Below are positions 1-7,668 of a stretch of DNA of 12,257 nucleotides, one piece after another; the stretch's first letter is position 1; the number at the start of each line of letters is the position of its first letter. This stretch comes from Flavobacteriaceae bacterium (GTDB lineage: Bacteria > Bacteroidota > Bacteroidia > Flavobacteriales > Flavobacteriaceae). The stretch covers positions 1 to 12,257 of the forward strand of contig CP070731.1 in assembly GCA_020347545.1 (NCBI GenBank), written 5' to 3'. The translations under genes and the position numbers were made by a program. The notes below the pieces were generated by a model. That model was not told the DNA's origin, ran no database searches, and saw only the letters and a list, made by a program, of their open reading frames with translations.

Positions 1-136
1 ACTGGTTGATGCAGCGAAACTGATTCATTCAGGACTTCCAAAGCGTCTAGCAGTTCACGCAGGAGTTGTTGAGCCATTATCTGATGACCCCGATACTTTA
101 TCGGCATTAAAAGATCTTACGGATCTGATGATTTAG
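1..136 (+). CDS. norQ: NorQ/CbbQ-type MoxR AAA+ ATPase, C-terminal fragment
   Basis: Only the last 44 complete codons are in the window, read in the frame that starts at base 2 and ends at the TAG at 134-136. The tail contains LPKRLAVHAGVVEPLSDD and ends in LKDLTDLMI, which resembles the conserved C-terminal domain of the CbbQ/NirQ/NorQ/GpvN branch of MoxR ATPases. These AAA+ proteins work with a VWA-domain partner (NorD, CbbO) as cytoplasmic remodelling chaperones that activate a metal enzyme, such as nitric oxide reductase or Rubisco. The next gene, 35 bases downstream, is exactly such a VWA partner, which supports the call. The Walker motifs lie outside the window, so ATPase competence cannot be judged. 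Confidence 0.75.
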   Translation, partial: LVDAAKLIHSGLPKRLAVHAGVVEPLSDDPDTLSALKDLTDLMI

Positions 137-171
137 ATATTTGGTTAATTAGAATAAGTTCATGAGATATC

Positions 172-1941
172 ATGTTTGAACCCGATGAATATATCTTCAC
201 AAAATTTGCTTATTTCTTCAAAAGGAGGAATAAACGTAAAAAAGCTAGAGATCCATTTATAGTAAACTTAGAGGAGGTTAAACCTAGATTATTATTGTTT
301 TCACGTGCGATAACCGGAGAGTCTATAGAAATTTTTGAAGCTGAAAGAGAAGGGGGCTATAAAGACAATAATTTTTTCCTTCCTTCCAGTATATCTTGTT
401 TCAATACGATTCAGGATAACCTGTCCTATTATCTTTTCAGAATTCTTTATTTATCCGTTCAAAAGAATCTTAATTTGAATTGGTCATCAGATGATGGACA
501 TAGTTTGTCAGCATCTAGAAAAAGGGCTCTATTGACCTCTGAACTAGTGCTAAAAGAATTATTTTCAGAATTTCCAATTACCAGAGAATACCATCAAAAA
601 CTAGTACAACATTATACGGATAAAACAAGTCCGGACAAAGAACCTGATTTCAGTTTCATTTATGGAAAATGGATGATCAATAGTAGATTGGGCAATTCAT
701 TGGATCCATTGAAAAATTTTGGTGAAGAAGTAAAAACTTCAGATCCTGATTCGGAAAAAACAGTTCTCGAGGCAAAGGGAGTAGAAGAAATCGTTTCCGT
801 TCAAATAGATCAGAAGCAATTGGATGATGCGGTATTACAGCATCAGTTTGAAAAAGTGGAAACAGCAGATGAATTTGGTGGTAATTTCAGAGATATGGAT
901 GGCGATGATGACTTAAAGGATCATGAGAACGCCCTGGATGAACTGCAAATGAAATTTACGGTTAGGGTTGATGATACGGCCCATTCAGTCTATCAGGCAG
1001 AATTCACTGAAAATACGACTATAGCGGAAAGTGCTGAAACTTTGAATCAGGAAAATCATTTACTTTATGATGAATGGGATTTTTCCAAGAGAATTTATAA
1101 GAAAGGATTTTGTAAAGTTTATCCTAAACGAGTCGAGGATTACAATATAGATTTCTACAAGTCCACTATAGATGAAAATGCCTCAACTCTTATGGGATTA
1201 AGAAAGATGCTTACATCGTTTAATAATAAATTTCAACAGCAGAGAAAGCAGAATGACGGAGATGAATTTGAATTGGATGCAATAACAGATCTTTTCGTAG
1301 ACATTCATACCGGGCATACACCTTCCGAGAACATTTATTTGTCTAAAAGAAAGAAAGAAAAAGATATATCTATTTTACTGCTTCTGGATGCAAGTTTGTC
1401 AAGTGATGCATATGCTGCGGGTAGTAGAGTAATTGACGTAGAAAAACAAGTATCCATTCTTTTTGGTGAAATACTTGATGAATTTAAAATTGATTTTTCA
1501 ATTAATGCCTTCTATTCTAAAACAAGAAACCATACTTCTTACATCAATCTAAAAGAATTTGATGAACCATGGTCGGGAGCCAGATATAAGATTGGAGCAA
1601 TAAAACCAAGTGGGTATACACGAATTGGTGCAGCACTCAGGCATTCTGCCTCTTTACTGGACAATAGGGAATCCAGAAATAAATGGCTGATTCTGATATC
1701 GGACGGAAAGCCCAATGATTATGACCGTTATGAAGGAAAATATGGTGTTAATGACGTAAAGCAAGCCATCAGGGAACTTCACAAAAAGGATATTAATGCC
1801 TATGCATTGGCTATCGAAGCCCAGGCGAAATACTATCTTCCCCAAATGTTTGGAAAAAACCATTATCAAATATTGACCAGGCCGGTAGAATTACTCAATT
1901 CTTTGGTGCATCTCTACGAAAAAATCAAACATCAGGGGTAA
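172..1941 (+). CDS. norD: NorD-like VWA-domain activation protein
   Basis: 589-residue soluble protein with a C-terminal von Willebrand factor A domain, about residues 398-585. The metal-binding MIDAS is intact: DASLS at 406-410, Thr483 in GYTRIG and Asp511 in ISDGKPND. The stretch around 509-535 (DGKPNDYDRYEGKYGVND) and the YDEWD motif at 299-303 are typical of NorD. The N-terminal half is less conserved, and about 185-295 is acidic and probably flexible. NorD proteins act with the AAA+ ATPase NorQ to activate nitric oxide reductase, probably by aiding metal insertion; this is family knowledge. The gene follows the norQ-like tail by 35 bases and is probably co-transcribed with it. The ATG at 172 is the first in-frame start after the norQ stop; no Shine-Dalgarno is evident. 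No norB/norC is visible, so the target enzyme remains inferred. Confidence 0.85.
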   Translation: MFEPDEYIFTKFAYFFKRRNKRKKARDPFIVNLEEVKPRLLLFSRAITGESIEIFEAEREGGYKDNNFFLPSSISCFNTIQDNLSYYLFRILYLSVQKNLNLNWSSDDGHSLSASRKRALLTSELVLKELFSEFPITREYHQKLVQHYTDKTSPDKEPDFSFIYGKWMINSRLGNSLDPLKNFGEEVKTSDPDSEKTVLEAKGVEEIVSVQIDQKQLDDAVLQHQFEKVETADEFGGNFRDMDGDDDLKDHENALDELQMKFTVRVDDTAHSVYQAEFTENTTIAESAETLNQENHLLYDEWDFSKRIYKKGFCKVYPKRVEDYNIDFYKSTIDENASTLMGLRKMLTSFNNKFQQQRKQNDGDEFELDAITDLFVDIHTGHTPSENIYLSKRKKEKDISILLLLDASLSSDAYAAGSRVIDVEKQVSILFGEILDEFKIDFSINAFYSKTRNHTSYINLKEFDEPWSGARYKIGAIKPSGYTRIGAALRHSASLLDNRESRNKWLILISDGKPNDYDRYEGKYGVNDVKQAIRELHKKDINAYALAIEAQAKYYLPQMFGKNHYQILTRPVELLNSLVHLYEKIKHQG

Positions 1942-2083
1942 AGAGGGGTAATTGTTTTAAATGAGCTTCTGTTCCTTAAATAGTTTATCAGCTTTATAGT
2001 GAAAGAAATAATCCTCAAATATATTAGGACTCAATATTTTCGTGAAGAAACTTGGATATGTTAGCACGATGATATGAGTTGAC

Positions 2084-2115
2084 AAAAATCAGAGGTTGCA
2101 ATCTTGTCACCCTGA
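2084..2115 (-). terminator. Possible intrinsic terminator of the NADH dehydrogenase gene
   Basis: Read on the minus strand, about 20 bases after the stop of the NADH dehydrogenase gene, TCAGGGT can pair with ACCTCTGA (one bulged T) around a 12-base loop, and TTTTT follows at once. This is the layout of an intrinsic terminator, though the stem is short. A competing hairpin, TTGTCA-CCC-TGACAA at 2104-2118, uses some of the same bases and lacks a T tract on its 3' side. No equally convincing terminator was seen for norD on the plus strand. Confidence 0.4.
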
Positions 2116-2134
2116 CAAAAAAACAGAATTCATT

Positions 2135-3394
2135 TTACTTCCTCTTATGAGGCCTTAGAATTAATCCCAGGGGTTTATCATAAGTAAGATAATTGGTAAA
2201 CCAATCAAAAAATGCAACGAACTTATTTCTGAATCCAATGAGGGATATGATATGTACAAACATCCATAGAAACCAGGCAAATGAACCTTGAAATTTCCAC
2301 TTAGGAAGATCAACAACAGCTTTTTTACGACCTATCGTTGCCATAACACCTCTATCCTTGTAGACGAAAGGGCGAATGGGTTTATTCTTCATCATTCTAA
2401 GGATATTTTTTGCCAGTAACTTTCCCTGTTGCTTGGCTACAGGGGCGAGCATAGGTAGTCCTTTAGGATTTTCTTCGGTAATATGAGCCGCTACATCACC
2501 TATGGCAAATACACGTTCAGTGTATCTAACCCTATTAAAGGCATCAACTAATATTCTGTTGCCACCTGTAAGCGATTTTTTAGGCAGGCCTTTAATTGGA
2601 GCTCCCTTTACTCCAGCAGTCCAGATAAGTGTATCCGTAGGGAAGGAGCTTCCATCGGCAAGGCTCAGTTTATCACCGTCATAGTTTGTTACTTTTGAAT
2701 TCAGGAACACATTTATTCCAAGTTTTTGGAGATATTCCAACGTTTTTTGAGAGGCCTCCTCCGACATTGTCTTTAACAGTTTTGGTGCAGATTGATAAAG
2801 ATTGATGCTTAACTTGGAAATATCCAGATCGGGAAAGTCCTTTGGAATTACATATTTTTTCATTTCCGCCAGTGCTCCGGCTAATTCGATCCCTGCCGGA
2901 CCACCACCGACGACTGCAATATTGAGGATTTCTTCAAGGGATTCATCCTTCTGTCGAGTAAGGGATTTTTCCAGGTTTTGAAAAATAAAACTTCTCATAT
3001 TCAGGGCATCAGGAATTGACTTTAGTGGAAAAAGAATATTTTTTATTGAGTCAAAATCGTAAAAGTTGCTTGTGCTTCCCGTCGCTATGATCAGGTAATC
3101 GTAATAAAAACTTCCAACCGAAGTTTTCAATTTTTTCTTATCCGTATCCACAGATTTCACTTTTGCCATTCTAAATCTGACATTTTTTCGCTGTCTGAGA
3201 ATTCTTCTAACGGGATAGGCAATACTATAGGGTTCTAGACCTCCCGTGGCAATTTGATACATCAGAGGTTGAAAATTATGGTAGTTATTTTGATCGATAA
3301 GCAGTACTTCGACATTTTCATTTTTTAGAAATTTTGCCAGAGTAATTCCGCCGAAACCAGCACCAATAATTATAATTTTATTCTTTTTTGCCAT
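2135..3394 (-). CDS. ndh: Type II NADH:quinone oxidoreductase (NDH-2)
   Basis: 419-residue FAD protein of the single-subunit, non-proton-pumping NADH dehydrogenase family, which passes electrons from NADH to membrane quinone. Two Rossmann motifs are visible: GAGFGG at 11-16 for FAD and GGGPAG at 163-168, followed by Glu170, for NADH. The FAD-binding FAIGD is at 296-300, and the quinone-side motif APVAKQQG at 317-324. The C-terminus, about 368-402, is rich in Trp, Phe and Ile (FAWFLWMFVHIISLIGF), as expected for the amphipathic membrane anchor. Length is usual. The start is fixed because the FAD motif begins at residue 11. The gene is divergent from the polyketide operon, with 168 bases between, and convergent with norD. 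Only the substrate range is uncertain, since related sulfide:quinone reductases share the fold, but the sequence pattern favours NDH-2. Confidence 0.9.
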   Translation of the reverse strand: MAKKNKIIIIGAGFGGITLAKFLKNENVEVLLIDQNNYHNFQPLMYQIATGGLEPYSIAYPVRRILRQRKNVRFRMAKVKSVDTDKKKLKTSVGSFYYDYLIIATGSTSNFYDFDSIKNILFPLKSIPDALNMRSFIFQNLEKSLTRQKDESLEEILNIAVVGGGPAGIELAGALAEMKKYVIPKDFPDLDISKLSINLYQSAPKLLKTMSEEASQKTLEYLQKLGINVFLNSKVTNYDGDKLSLADGSSFPTDTLIWTAGVKGAPIKGLPKKSLTGGNRILVDAFNRVRYTERVFAIGDVAAHITEENPKGLPMLAPVAKQQGKLLAKNILRMMKNKPIRPFVYKDRGVMATIGRKKAVVDLPKWKFQGSFAWFLWMFVHIISLIGFRNKFVAFFDWFTNYLTYDKPLGLILRPHKRK

Positions 3395-3399
3395 TTGAT

Positions 3400-3407
3400 C
3401 AAAGATA
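3400..3407 (-). promoter_or_regulatory. Bacteroidota -7 element close to the NDH-2 start
   Basis: On the minus strand TATCTTTG matches the Bacteroidota -7 consensus TANNTTTG exactly. Only five bases (ATCAA) separate it from the ATG of the NADH dehydrogenase, so initiation from it would give a leaderless or almost leaderless mRNA. I do not see a clear TTTG -33 element at the usual spacing, which lowers confidence. Confidence 0.4.
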
Positions 3408-3505
3408 TGGGAAAATTTCCGCTTATGATTCCTAAAAGGTTTTGGGATCAGTATATTAAAAATGGCTAAATGCTTATACAGGTCTTCTTTTATATTTGAA
3501 TCAGG

Positions 3506-3537
3506 TTTTAATCATTATAAAAATAGCCGTATCTTTT
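3506..3537 (+). promoter_or_regulatory. Candidate promoter of the polyketide operon
   Basis: TATCTTTT at 3530-3537 differs from TANNTTTG only in the last base, and a TTTT at 3506-3509 lies 20 bases upstream at -33 spacing. The transcript would start near 3543-3545, about 20 bases before the first ATG. A perfect TATATTTG at 3491-3498 is an alternative -7 element but has no recognisable -33 partner. No other convincing internal promoter was seen before 9790. Confidence 0.4.
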
Positions 3538-3562
3538 AGGTTGAAAAATTGAACCCAAATTC

Positions 3563-4690
3563 ATGTCGAGTTATAAAGTTGTAATCGTTGGTGGAGGTCT
3601 CGCCGGATTAACTGCTGCCTTACATTTATCCAAATATGGAATAGAATCATTGCTCATTGAAAAAGAGAAGTATCCCAGGCACAAAGTGTGTGGTGAATAT
3701 GTTTCAAATGAAGTTTTACCTTATTTGAGCTCCTTAGGAGTAGACCCTTTTCTGTTTGGCGCAAAAAAAATGGAGCACTTTGAACTTTCTGCTGTGACTG
3801 GAGATTCGTGTAAAGCGGTATTGCCGCTGGGTGGCTTTAGTGTGAGTCGTTATACACTGGATGCCAAGATGTATGAATTATTAAAAGAGCAGGAAATTGC
3901 CATTATTCATGATACGGTTACAGATATTAACTTTAACGGAGAAAACTTTCAGATTGAACTTAAGGATAACCCATCTGTAGGGGCTGAATTTGTGTTGGGA
4001 GCTTATGGGAAGAGGTCTTCTCTGGATTCTAAATTAAAAAGAAGTTTTATTAGGTCACATGCTCCTTATTTGGCAGTTAAAGCACATTACCGGGGTGAAT
4101 ATCCGGATAATGTTGTAGGGCTTCACAATTTTTATGGAGGTTACTGTGGGGTATCAAAGATTGAAAATGAGGCACTTAATATTTGTTATATAGTGAGTTA
4201 TAAGGAATTTAAAAAGTACCGGAATATAGAGGAGTTTCAGGAAAAGGTCTTGTTTAAAAATATATCCTTGAAAAGTATTTTACAAAATTCACAAATGCTT
4301 TTTGATAAGCCTCTTGCCATTAGTCAAATATCCTTTGAATCGAAGTCATTGATAAAAGATCATGTAATCATGTGTGGAGATTCGGCAGGAATGATTCATC
4401 CCTTATGTGGGAATGGAATGAGCATGGCCATTTTAAGTGCGCGTATGATTGCTAATCTACTCCTTGAGTATTTTAATATGCCATCAATGACCAGAAATGA
4501 TTTGGAGAAAAAGTACAGGATACAATGGAAAAAGGCTTTTTCTTCCAGATTGAGGACGGGAAGGTTTCTGTCCAGATTATTTGAATACAAGCGCTTGTCA
4601 TTGTTATTGATAAACTACCTAAAATCCTACCCGGCTGTAATTGAACAGATCATAAAAAGAACACATGGTAAACCTGTTGAAAGCATATGA
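3563..4690 (+). CDS. FAD-dependent oxidoreductase, geranylgeranyl-reductase/monooxygenase type
   Basis: 375-residue flavoprotein. The N-terminus has the dinucleotide fold VVIVGGGLAGLTAALHL (about 6-22) with Glu33 at the end of the second strand. YPRHKVCGE at 37-45 matches the FPxxKVCG-type motif of geranylgeranyl-reductase-like flavoproteins, and CGDSAGMIHPLCGNG at 271-285 is the second FAD-contacting GD motif. It belongs to the class A flavoprotein superfamily, whose members hydroxylate aromatic rings or reduce isoprenoid double bonds. It is the first gene of the operon and overlaps the methyltransferase by four bases (ATGA). Next to a type III PKS the most economical role is oxidation of the cyclised phenolic product, as proposed for SrsC in Streptomyces phenolic-lipid synthesis; that is inference. 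Reduction of an unsaturated chain is the main alternative. Confidence 0.75.
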   Translation: MSSYKVVIVGGGLAGLTAALHLSKYGIESLLIEKEKYPRHKVCGEYVSNEVLPYLSSLGVDPFLFGAKKMEHFELSAVTGDSCKAVLPLGGFSVSRYTLDAKMYELLKEQEIAIIHDTVTDINFNGENFQIELKDNPSVGAEFVLGAYGKRSSLDSKLKRSFIRSHAPYLAVKAHYRGEYPDNVVGLHNFYGGYCGVSKIENEALNICYIVSYKEFKKYRNIEEFQEKVLFKNISLKSILQNSQMLFDKPLAISQISFESKSLIKDHVIMCGDSAGMIHPLCGNGMSMAILSARMIANLLLEYFNMPSMTRNDLEKKYRIQWKKAFSSRLRTGRFLSRLFEYKRLSLLLINYLKSYPAVIEQIIKRTHGKPVESI

Positions 4691-5400
4691 TAAGCACGAA
4701 GTATAGAAGTGATCAAAGAGAAATCATGGATGATTTTACCTTAAGAGGAAAGGGTTTAAGGGAAAACCTTGATATTCTCTCAATGATTAACTGGTGGCTG
4801 GGAGGAAATCATGTAACAATCGACGGGATTGATAAAATCTTAAAGGCAGAAAATGTCAATGAGAAGGTGAAGGTGGTCGATTTGGGGTGCGGAAATGGTG
4901 ATATGCTCAGAAGGATCGCCAAAATGGGATTCAGGAAAGGGTATCAATTCGAACTGATCGGTATCGATGCAAATGCGGACACTATAGATTATGCGACTGA
5001 GCTCTCAGGAACTCATGACAATATCAGCTATTTTCAACTTGATATTTTTTCTAAAGAATTCGAAAAGCTTGAGTATGATATTGTGCTATCAACTTTGTTT
5101 TTGCATCATTTAAAAGATGAAGACATTATTAGTAAACTAAATTTATTGTGTAAAAATGCAAGTTTGGGAATTGTGATCAATGATCTTCATCGAAACAAAC
5201 TCGCTTATTTTTTATTCAACATCATTAGTTTTTTTATCAACAATAAGATCATTCGAAACGATGGCCTTATATCTATTTTAAGGGGCTTTAAAAAAAATGA
5301 ACTGGAGCACTTTTCAGAAGTGATCAATATGCCTTTTTCAATTAAATGGAAATGGGCCTTTCGCTATCAATGGTTAATATTTACAAGAAATGAAAGTTAG
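4687..5400 (+). CDS. SAM-dependent class I methyltransferase
   Basis: 237-residue protein with a Rossmann methyltransferase core. Motif I is VVDLGCGNGD at 63-72, motif II is LIGIDAN at 90-96, QLDI at 117-120 is the post-II acidic site, and DIVLSTLFLHHL at 131-142 resembles the UbiE/Coq5-like family. After the core, a hydrophobic stretch (about 172-185, LAYFLFNIISFFIN) and a basic, Trp-rich C-terminus suggest a lipophilic substrate or membrane contact. It overlaps the flavoprotein gene by four bases and the type III PKS gene by 11 bases, so the three are probably translated together. The inferred role is O- or C-methylation of the resorcinol or quinone ring, comparable to SrsB. The methylated atom cannot be read from the sequence. 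Confidence 0.8.
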   Translation: MISTKYRSDQREIMDDFTLRGKGLRENLDILSMINWWLGGNHVTIDGIDKILKAENVNEKVKVVDLGCGNGDMLRRIAKMGFRKGYQFELIGIDANADTIDYATELSGTHDNISYFQLDIFSKEFEKLEYDIVLSTLFLHHLKDEDIISKLNLLCKNASLGIVINDLHRNKLAYFLFNIISFFINNKIIRNDGLISILRGFKKNELEHFSEVINMPFSIKWKWAFRYQWLIFTRNES

Positions 5401-6442
5401 AGTTAAATCAGTAGCAAAGGCGCTGCCAAAATATACCAGAAATACTAAGGAAATACTCCCCTTCCTGGAACTGTGGCTGCAAGATCAGGAACCTAGGTTT
5501 CAAAGGAAGATAAAGAAGCTTTTTGAAAACGCTGGTGTGGACCGAAGATACTCCATAATGGATGCTGATGAGGTTTTTCATAAATCTTCGTTTGAAGAAA
5601 AGAATGATATTTATGAAAGGGAGTCTATACTTCTTGCTGAGAAATGTTTATTAGATGCATTGGAAAAGGCCTCTCTTGAGTCAAAAGATGTGGATTTTTT
5701 GATCACTGTGAGTTGCACGGGAATAATGATTCCCTCGATTGATGCCTATTTGATCAATCGACTCAATATGCGCCAGGATGTGGTGCGATTACCGGTAACT
5801 GAAATGGGTTGTGCTGCAGGAGTCTCGGGTATGATATATGCTAAGAATTTTTTGCAGGCCAATCCGGGTAAATGTGCTGCAGTGGTTGCCATGGAGTCAC
5901 CGACAGCCACCTTTCAATTGGAGGATTTTTCAATGGTCAATATGGTTAGCGCAGCAATTTTTGGGGATGGGGCGGCGGCGGTAATACTTAGCTCCAGTGA
6001 AGATAAGGATGGGCCGGCAATCTTGGATGAATCGATGTACCATTTTTTCAATGCAGAGAAAATGATGGGCTTTAAACTGAGAAATACCGGGTTACAGATG
6101 GTATTGGACAAAACGGTTCCGGAGACCATCGCAAGTCATTTTCCTAAAATAATACATCCTTTTTTAGAACGAAATAAATTGACTATCGAGCAAATTGATC
6201 ATCTGGTTTTTCATCCGGGAGGTAAGAAAATTGTTCAGACTGTGGAGGCGTTGTTTGACTCTTCAGGTAAGAATATTGATGACACTAAAGAGGTGCTAAA
6301 ATTGTATGGGAATATGTCAAGCGTGACCGTTTTGTTTGTTCTTGAACGGTTTCTTGAAAAGAATATAAAGGCGGGAGAAAAGGGGCTGATGTTAAGTTTT
6401 GGTCCCGGGTTTTCTGCACAAAGGATTTTATTGGAATGGTAA
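5390..6442 (+). CDS. Type III polyketide synthase (chalcone/stilbene synthase family)
   Basis: 350 residues, the normal length for a bacterial type III PKS. The Cys-His-Asn triad is intact: Cys141 in TEMGCAAG, His275 in FHPGG and Asn308 in YGNMSS. DFLITVSCTG at 102-111, FGDGAAAVIL at 191-200 and the loop SFGPGF near 336-341 are family hallmarks. The segment TFQLEDFSMVNMVS (174-187) resembles bacterial alkylresorcinol/alkylpyrone synthases more than plant chalcone synthases. Such enzymes load a fatty acyl starter, condense malonyl-CoA units and cyclise the chain. The gene sits between a methyltransferase (11-base overlap) and an enoyl-reductase-type SDR (7-base overlap), with an ACP-based elongation system downstream. 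I infer that the starter is an acyl-ACP made by this operon; ring type and number of extensions cannot be predicted. Confidence 0.93.
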   Translation: MKVRVKSVAKALPKYTRNTKEILPFLELWLQDQEPRFQRKIKKLFENAGVDRRYSIMDADEVFHKSSFEEKNDIYERESILLAEKCLLDALEKASLESKDVDFLITVSCTGIMIPSIDAYLINRLNMRQDVVRLPVTEMGCAAGVSGMIYAKNFLQANPGKCAAVVAMESPTATFQLEDFSMVNMVSAAIFGDGAAAVILSSSEDKDGPAILDESMYHFFNAEKMMGFKLRNTGLQMVLDKTVPETIASHFPKIIHPFLERNKLTIEQIDHLVFHPGGKKIVQTVEALFDSSGKNIDDTKEVLKLYGNMSSVTVLFVLERFLEKNIKAGEKGLMLSFGPGFSAQRILLEW

Positions 6443-7227
6443 AGGAGTTTAAAAATAAATGGGCCCTGATTTTAGGGGGCTCAAGTGGATTGGGCCTGGC
6501 CACGGCAAAGAAGCTGGCAAGCCATGGCATGAACATTTGCATCGTCCACAGGAATCTGAAAAGTGAGCTGCCCGAAATAGAAAGGCATTATAAGGAAATT
6601 CGGGCTTATGAGGTTTCACTTATAACATTTAACAAAGACTTGTTAAAACAGGAAAACCGAGAGGAAATTTTGAATTTACTTCTTGATAAAATAGGTGAGA
6701 ATGACAGTATTAAATGCTTGATTCACAGTGTAGCAAAAGGAAATCTAAAACCTATGACAGCTCCAGGCAGAAAGGAGTTGTCTAACCTGGATTTTGAAAT
6801 CACAATCAAGGCCATGGCATTAAGTCTTTATGACTGGTTCAAGGCCCTCTATGCCACTAAAAGAATGGCTCCGGATTTCAGACTGATAAGTTTTACCAGT
6901 GAAGGTGGAAGGAGGCCCTTAAAAAACTATGCTGCCGTTTCTGCAGCTAAAGCCTCGTTGGAAGCGATTACCCGAAACATCGCTCTCGAATTTGCTCCCA
7001 ATGGGGTAAGAGCGAATTGTATTCAGGCCGGGGTAACCAACACGAAATCCTTGAGAATGATACCGGATAGTGATAAAATAATGAAACATGCAGTAAATAG
7101 AAACCCCTTTGGACGCCTAACCCTTGAAAGGGACGTTGCAAATGTGGTATATCTGTTGTGTAGGGATGAAGCGGCATGGATCAATGGATGTATAATTCCT
7201 GTAGACGGGGGAGAACATTTAAGTTAG
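6436..7227 (+). CDS. Enoyl-ACP reductase-type SDR (FabL/FabI-like)
   Basis: 263-residue short-chain dehydrogenase/reductase with the cofactor motif GGSSGLG at 14-20 and a C-terminal IIPVDGGEHL. The active-site spacing is diagnostic: Tyr165 and Lys172 are separated by six residues (YAAVSAAK), the YX6K pattern of enoyl-ACP reductases, instead of the YX3K of FabG ketoreductases. LIHSVAKGNLKPM at 95-107 and the region PFGRLTLERDVANVVYLLC also resemble FabL/FabI. The predicted reaction is NAD(P)H-dependent reduction of trans-2-enoyl-ACP, giving a saturated chain. The gene starts within the last codons of the type III PKS (7-base overlap) and abuts the dehydratase gene, the enzyme that would make its substrate. 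Specificity for NADH or NADPH is not clear. An unrelated SDR reaction is possible but less likely given the neighbours. Confidence 0.8.
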   Translation: MVKEFKNKWALILGGSSGLGLATAKKLASHGMNICIVHRNLKSELPEIERHYKEIRAYEVSLITFNKDLLKQENREEILNLLLDKIGENDSIKCLIHSVAKGNLKPMTAPGRKELSNLDFEITIKAMALSLYDWFKALYATKRMAPDFRLISFTSEGGRRPLKNYAAVSAAKASLEAITRNIALEFAPNGVRANCIQAGVTNTKSLRMIPDSDKIMKHAVNRNPFGRLTLERDVANVVYLLCRDEAAWINGCIIPVDGGEHLS

Positions 7228-7668
7228 ATGATGACCAAAAAAGAAATCATAAAGGCATTGCCCTATTCGGAACCGTTCTTATTTGTGGATGACATCCGTT
7301 CCATCGACGAAAATCGAGTTGAAGGGAACTATACCTTTCGTAAGGAAAGCTTCTTTTATAAAGGACACTTTAAGGATGGACCGGTTACCCCAGGGGTTAT
7401 TTTGACCGAAGTTATGGCGCAGATAGGGCTCGTATGTCTTGGAATATATCTTTTAGATAAGGAAGAAGTTGAATTGAAACCTAAAATTGCTTTGACTTCG
7501 AATCGAATTGATTTTTATCTTCCGGTGTATCCGGGAGAAAAGGTAAAAGTAGAATCCGAAAAAATCTACTTTCGATTTAATAAATTAAAATGTTCTGTAC
7601 GAATGCTGAATGACAAGAATGAGATGGTATGCCGAGGTGAAATTGCAGGAATGATCGTTAACGAATAA
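7228..7668 (+). CDS. FabZ-like 3-hydroxyacyl-ACP dehydratase
   Basis: 146-residue single hot-dog protein. The catalytic pair is visible: His47 in YKGHFKDGPVTPGVI and Glu61 in LTEVMAQIG, corresponding to the FabZ pattern HFPGxPxxPGVxxxEAMAQ; the substitution of KDG for PGx after HF is a small departure. PYSEPFLFVDDI near the N-terminus is also typical (PHRxPFLLVDR in FabZ). It would dehydrate 3-hydroxyacyl-ACP to 2-enoyl-ACP for the enoyl reductase encoded just upstream. The start codon follows the previous TAG with no gap; two consecutive ATGs make the exact start uncertain by one codon. It overlaps the ketosynthase by one base (TAATG). Confidence 0.88.
   Translation: MMTKKEIIKALPYSEPFLFVDDIRSIDENRVEGNYTFRKESFFYKGHFKDGPVTPGVILTEVMAQIGLVCLGIYLLDKEEVELKPKIALTSNRIDFYLPVYPGEKVKVESEKIYFRFNKLKCSVRMLNDKNEMVCRGEIAGMIVNE

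Noticed and set aside
1942..2083. Small gene or RNA in the norD-NDH-2 gap
   Set aside because: No start-to-stop frame of useful length, tRNA fold or conserved RNA pattern was seen; the sequence is AT-rich with only weak local pairing.
5390..6442. FabH or HMG-CoA synthase instead of type III PKS
   Set aside because: Cys141, His275 in HPGG, Asn308 in GNMSS and the FGPG loop together with the 350-residue length are characteristic of type III PKS.
6285..6542. Reverse-strand reading frames inside the operon and other genes
   Set aside because: All lie opposite well-supported genes, have no recognisable motifs and look like shadow frames of the real coding sequences.
6436..7227. FabG-type ketoreductase
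   Set aside because: Lys172 is seven positions after Tyr165, not four; position 169 is Ser where FabG would have the catalytic Lys.
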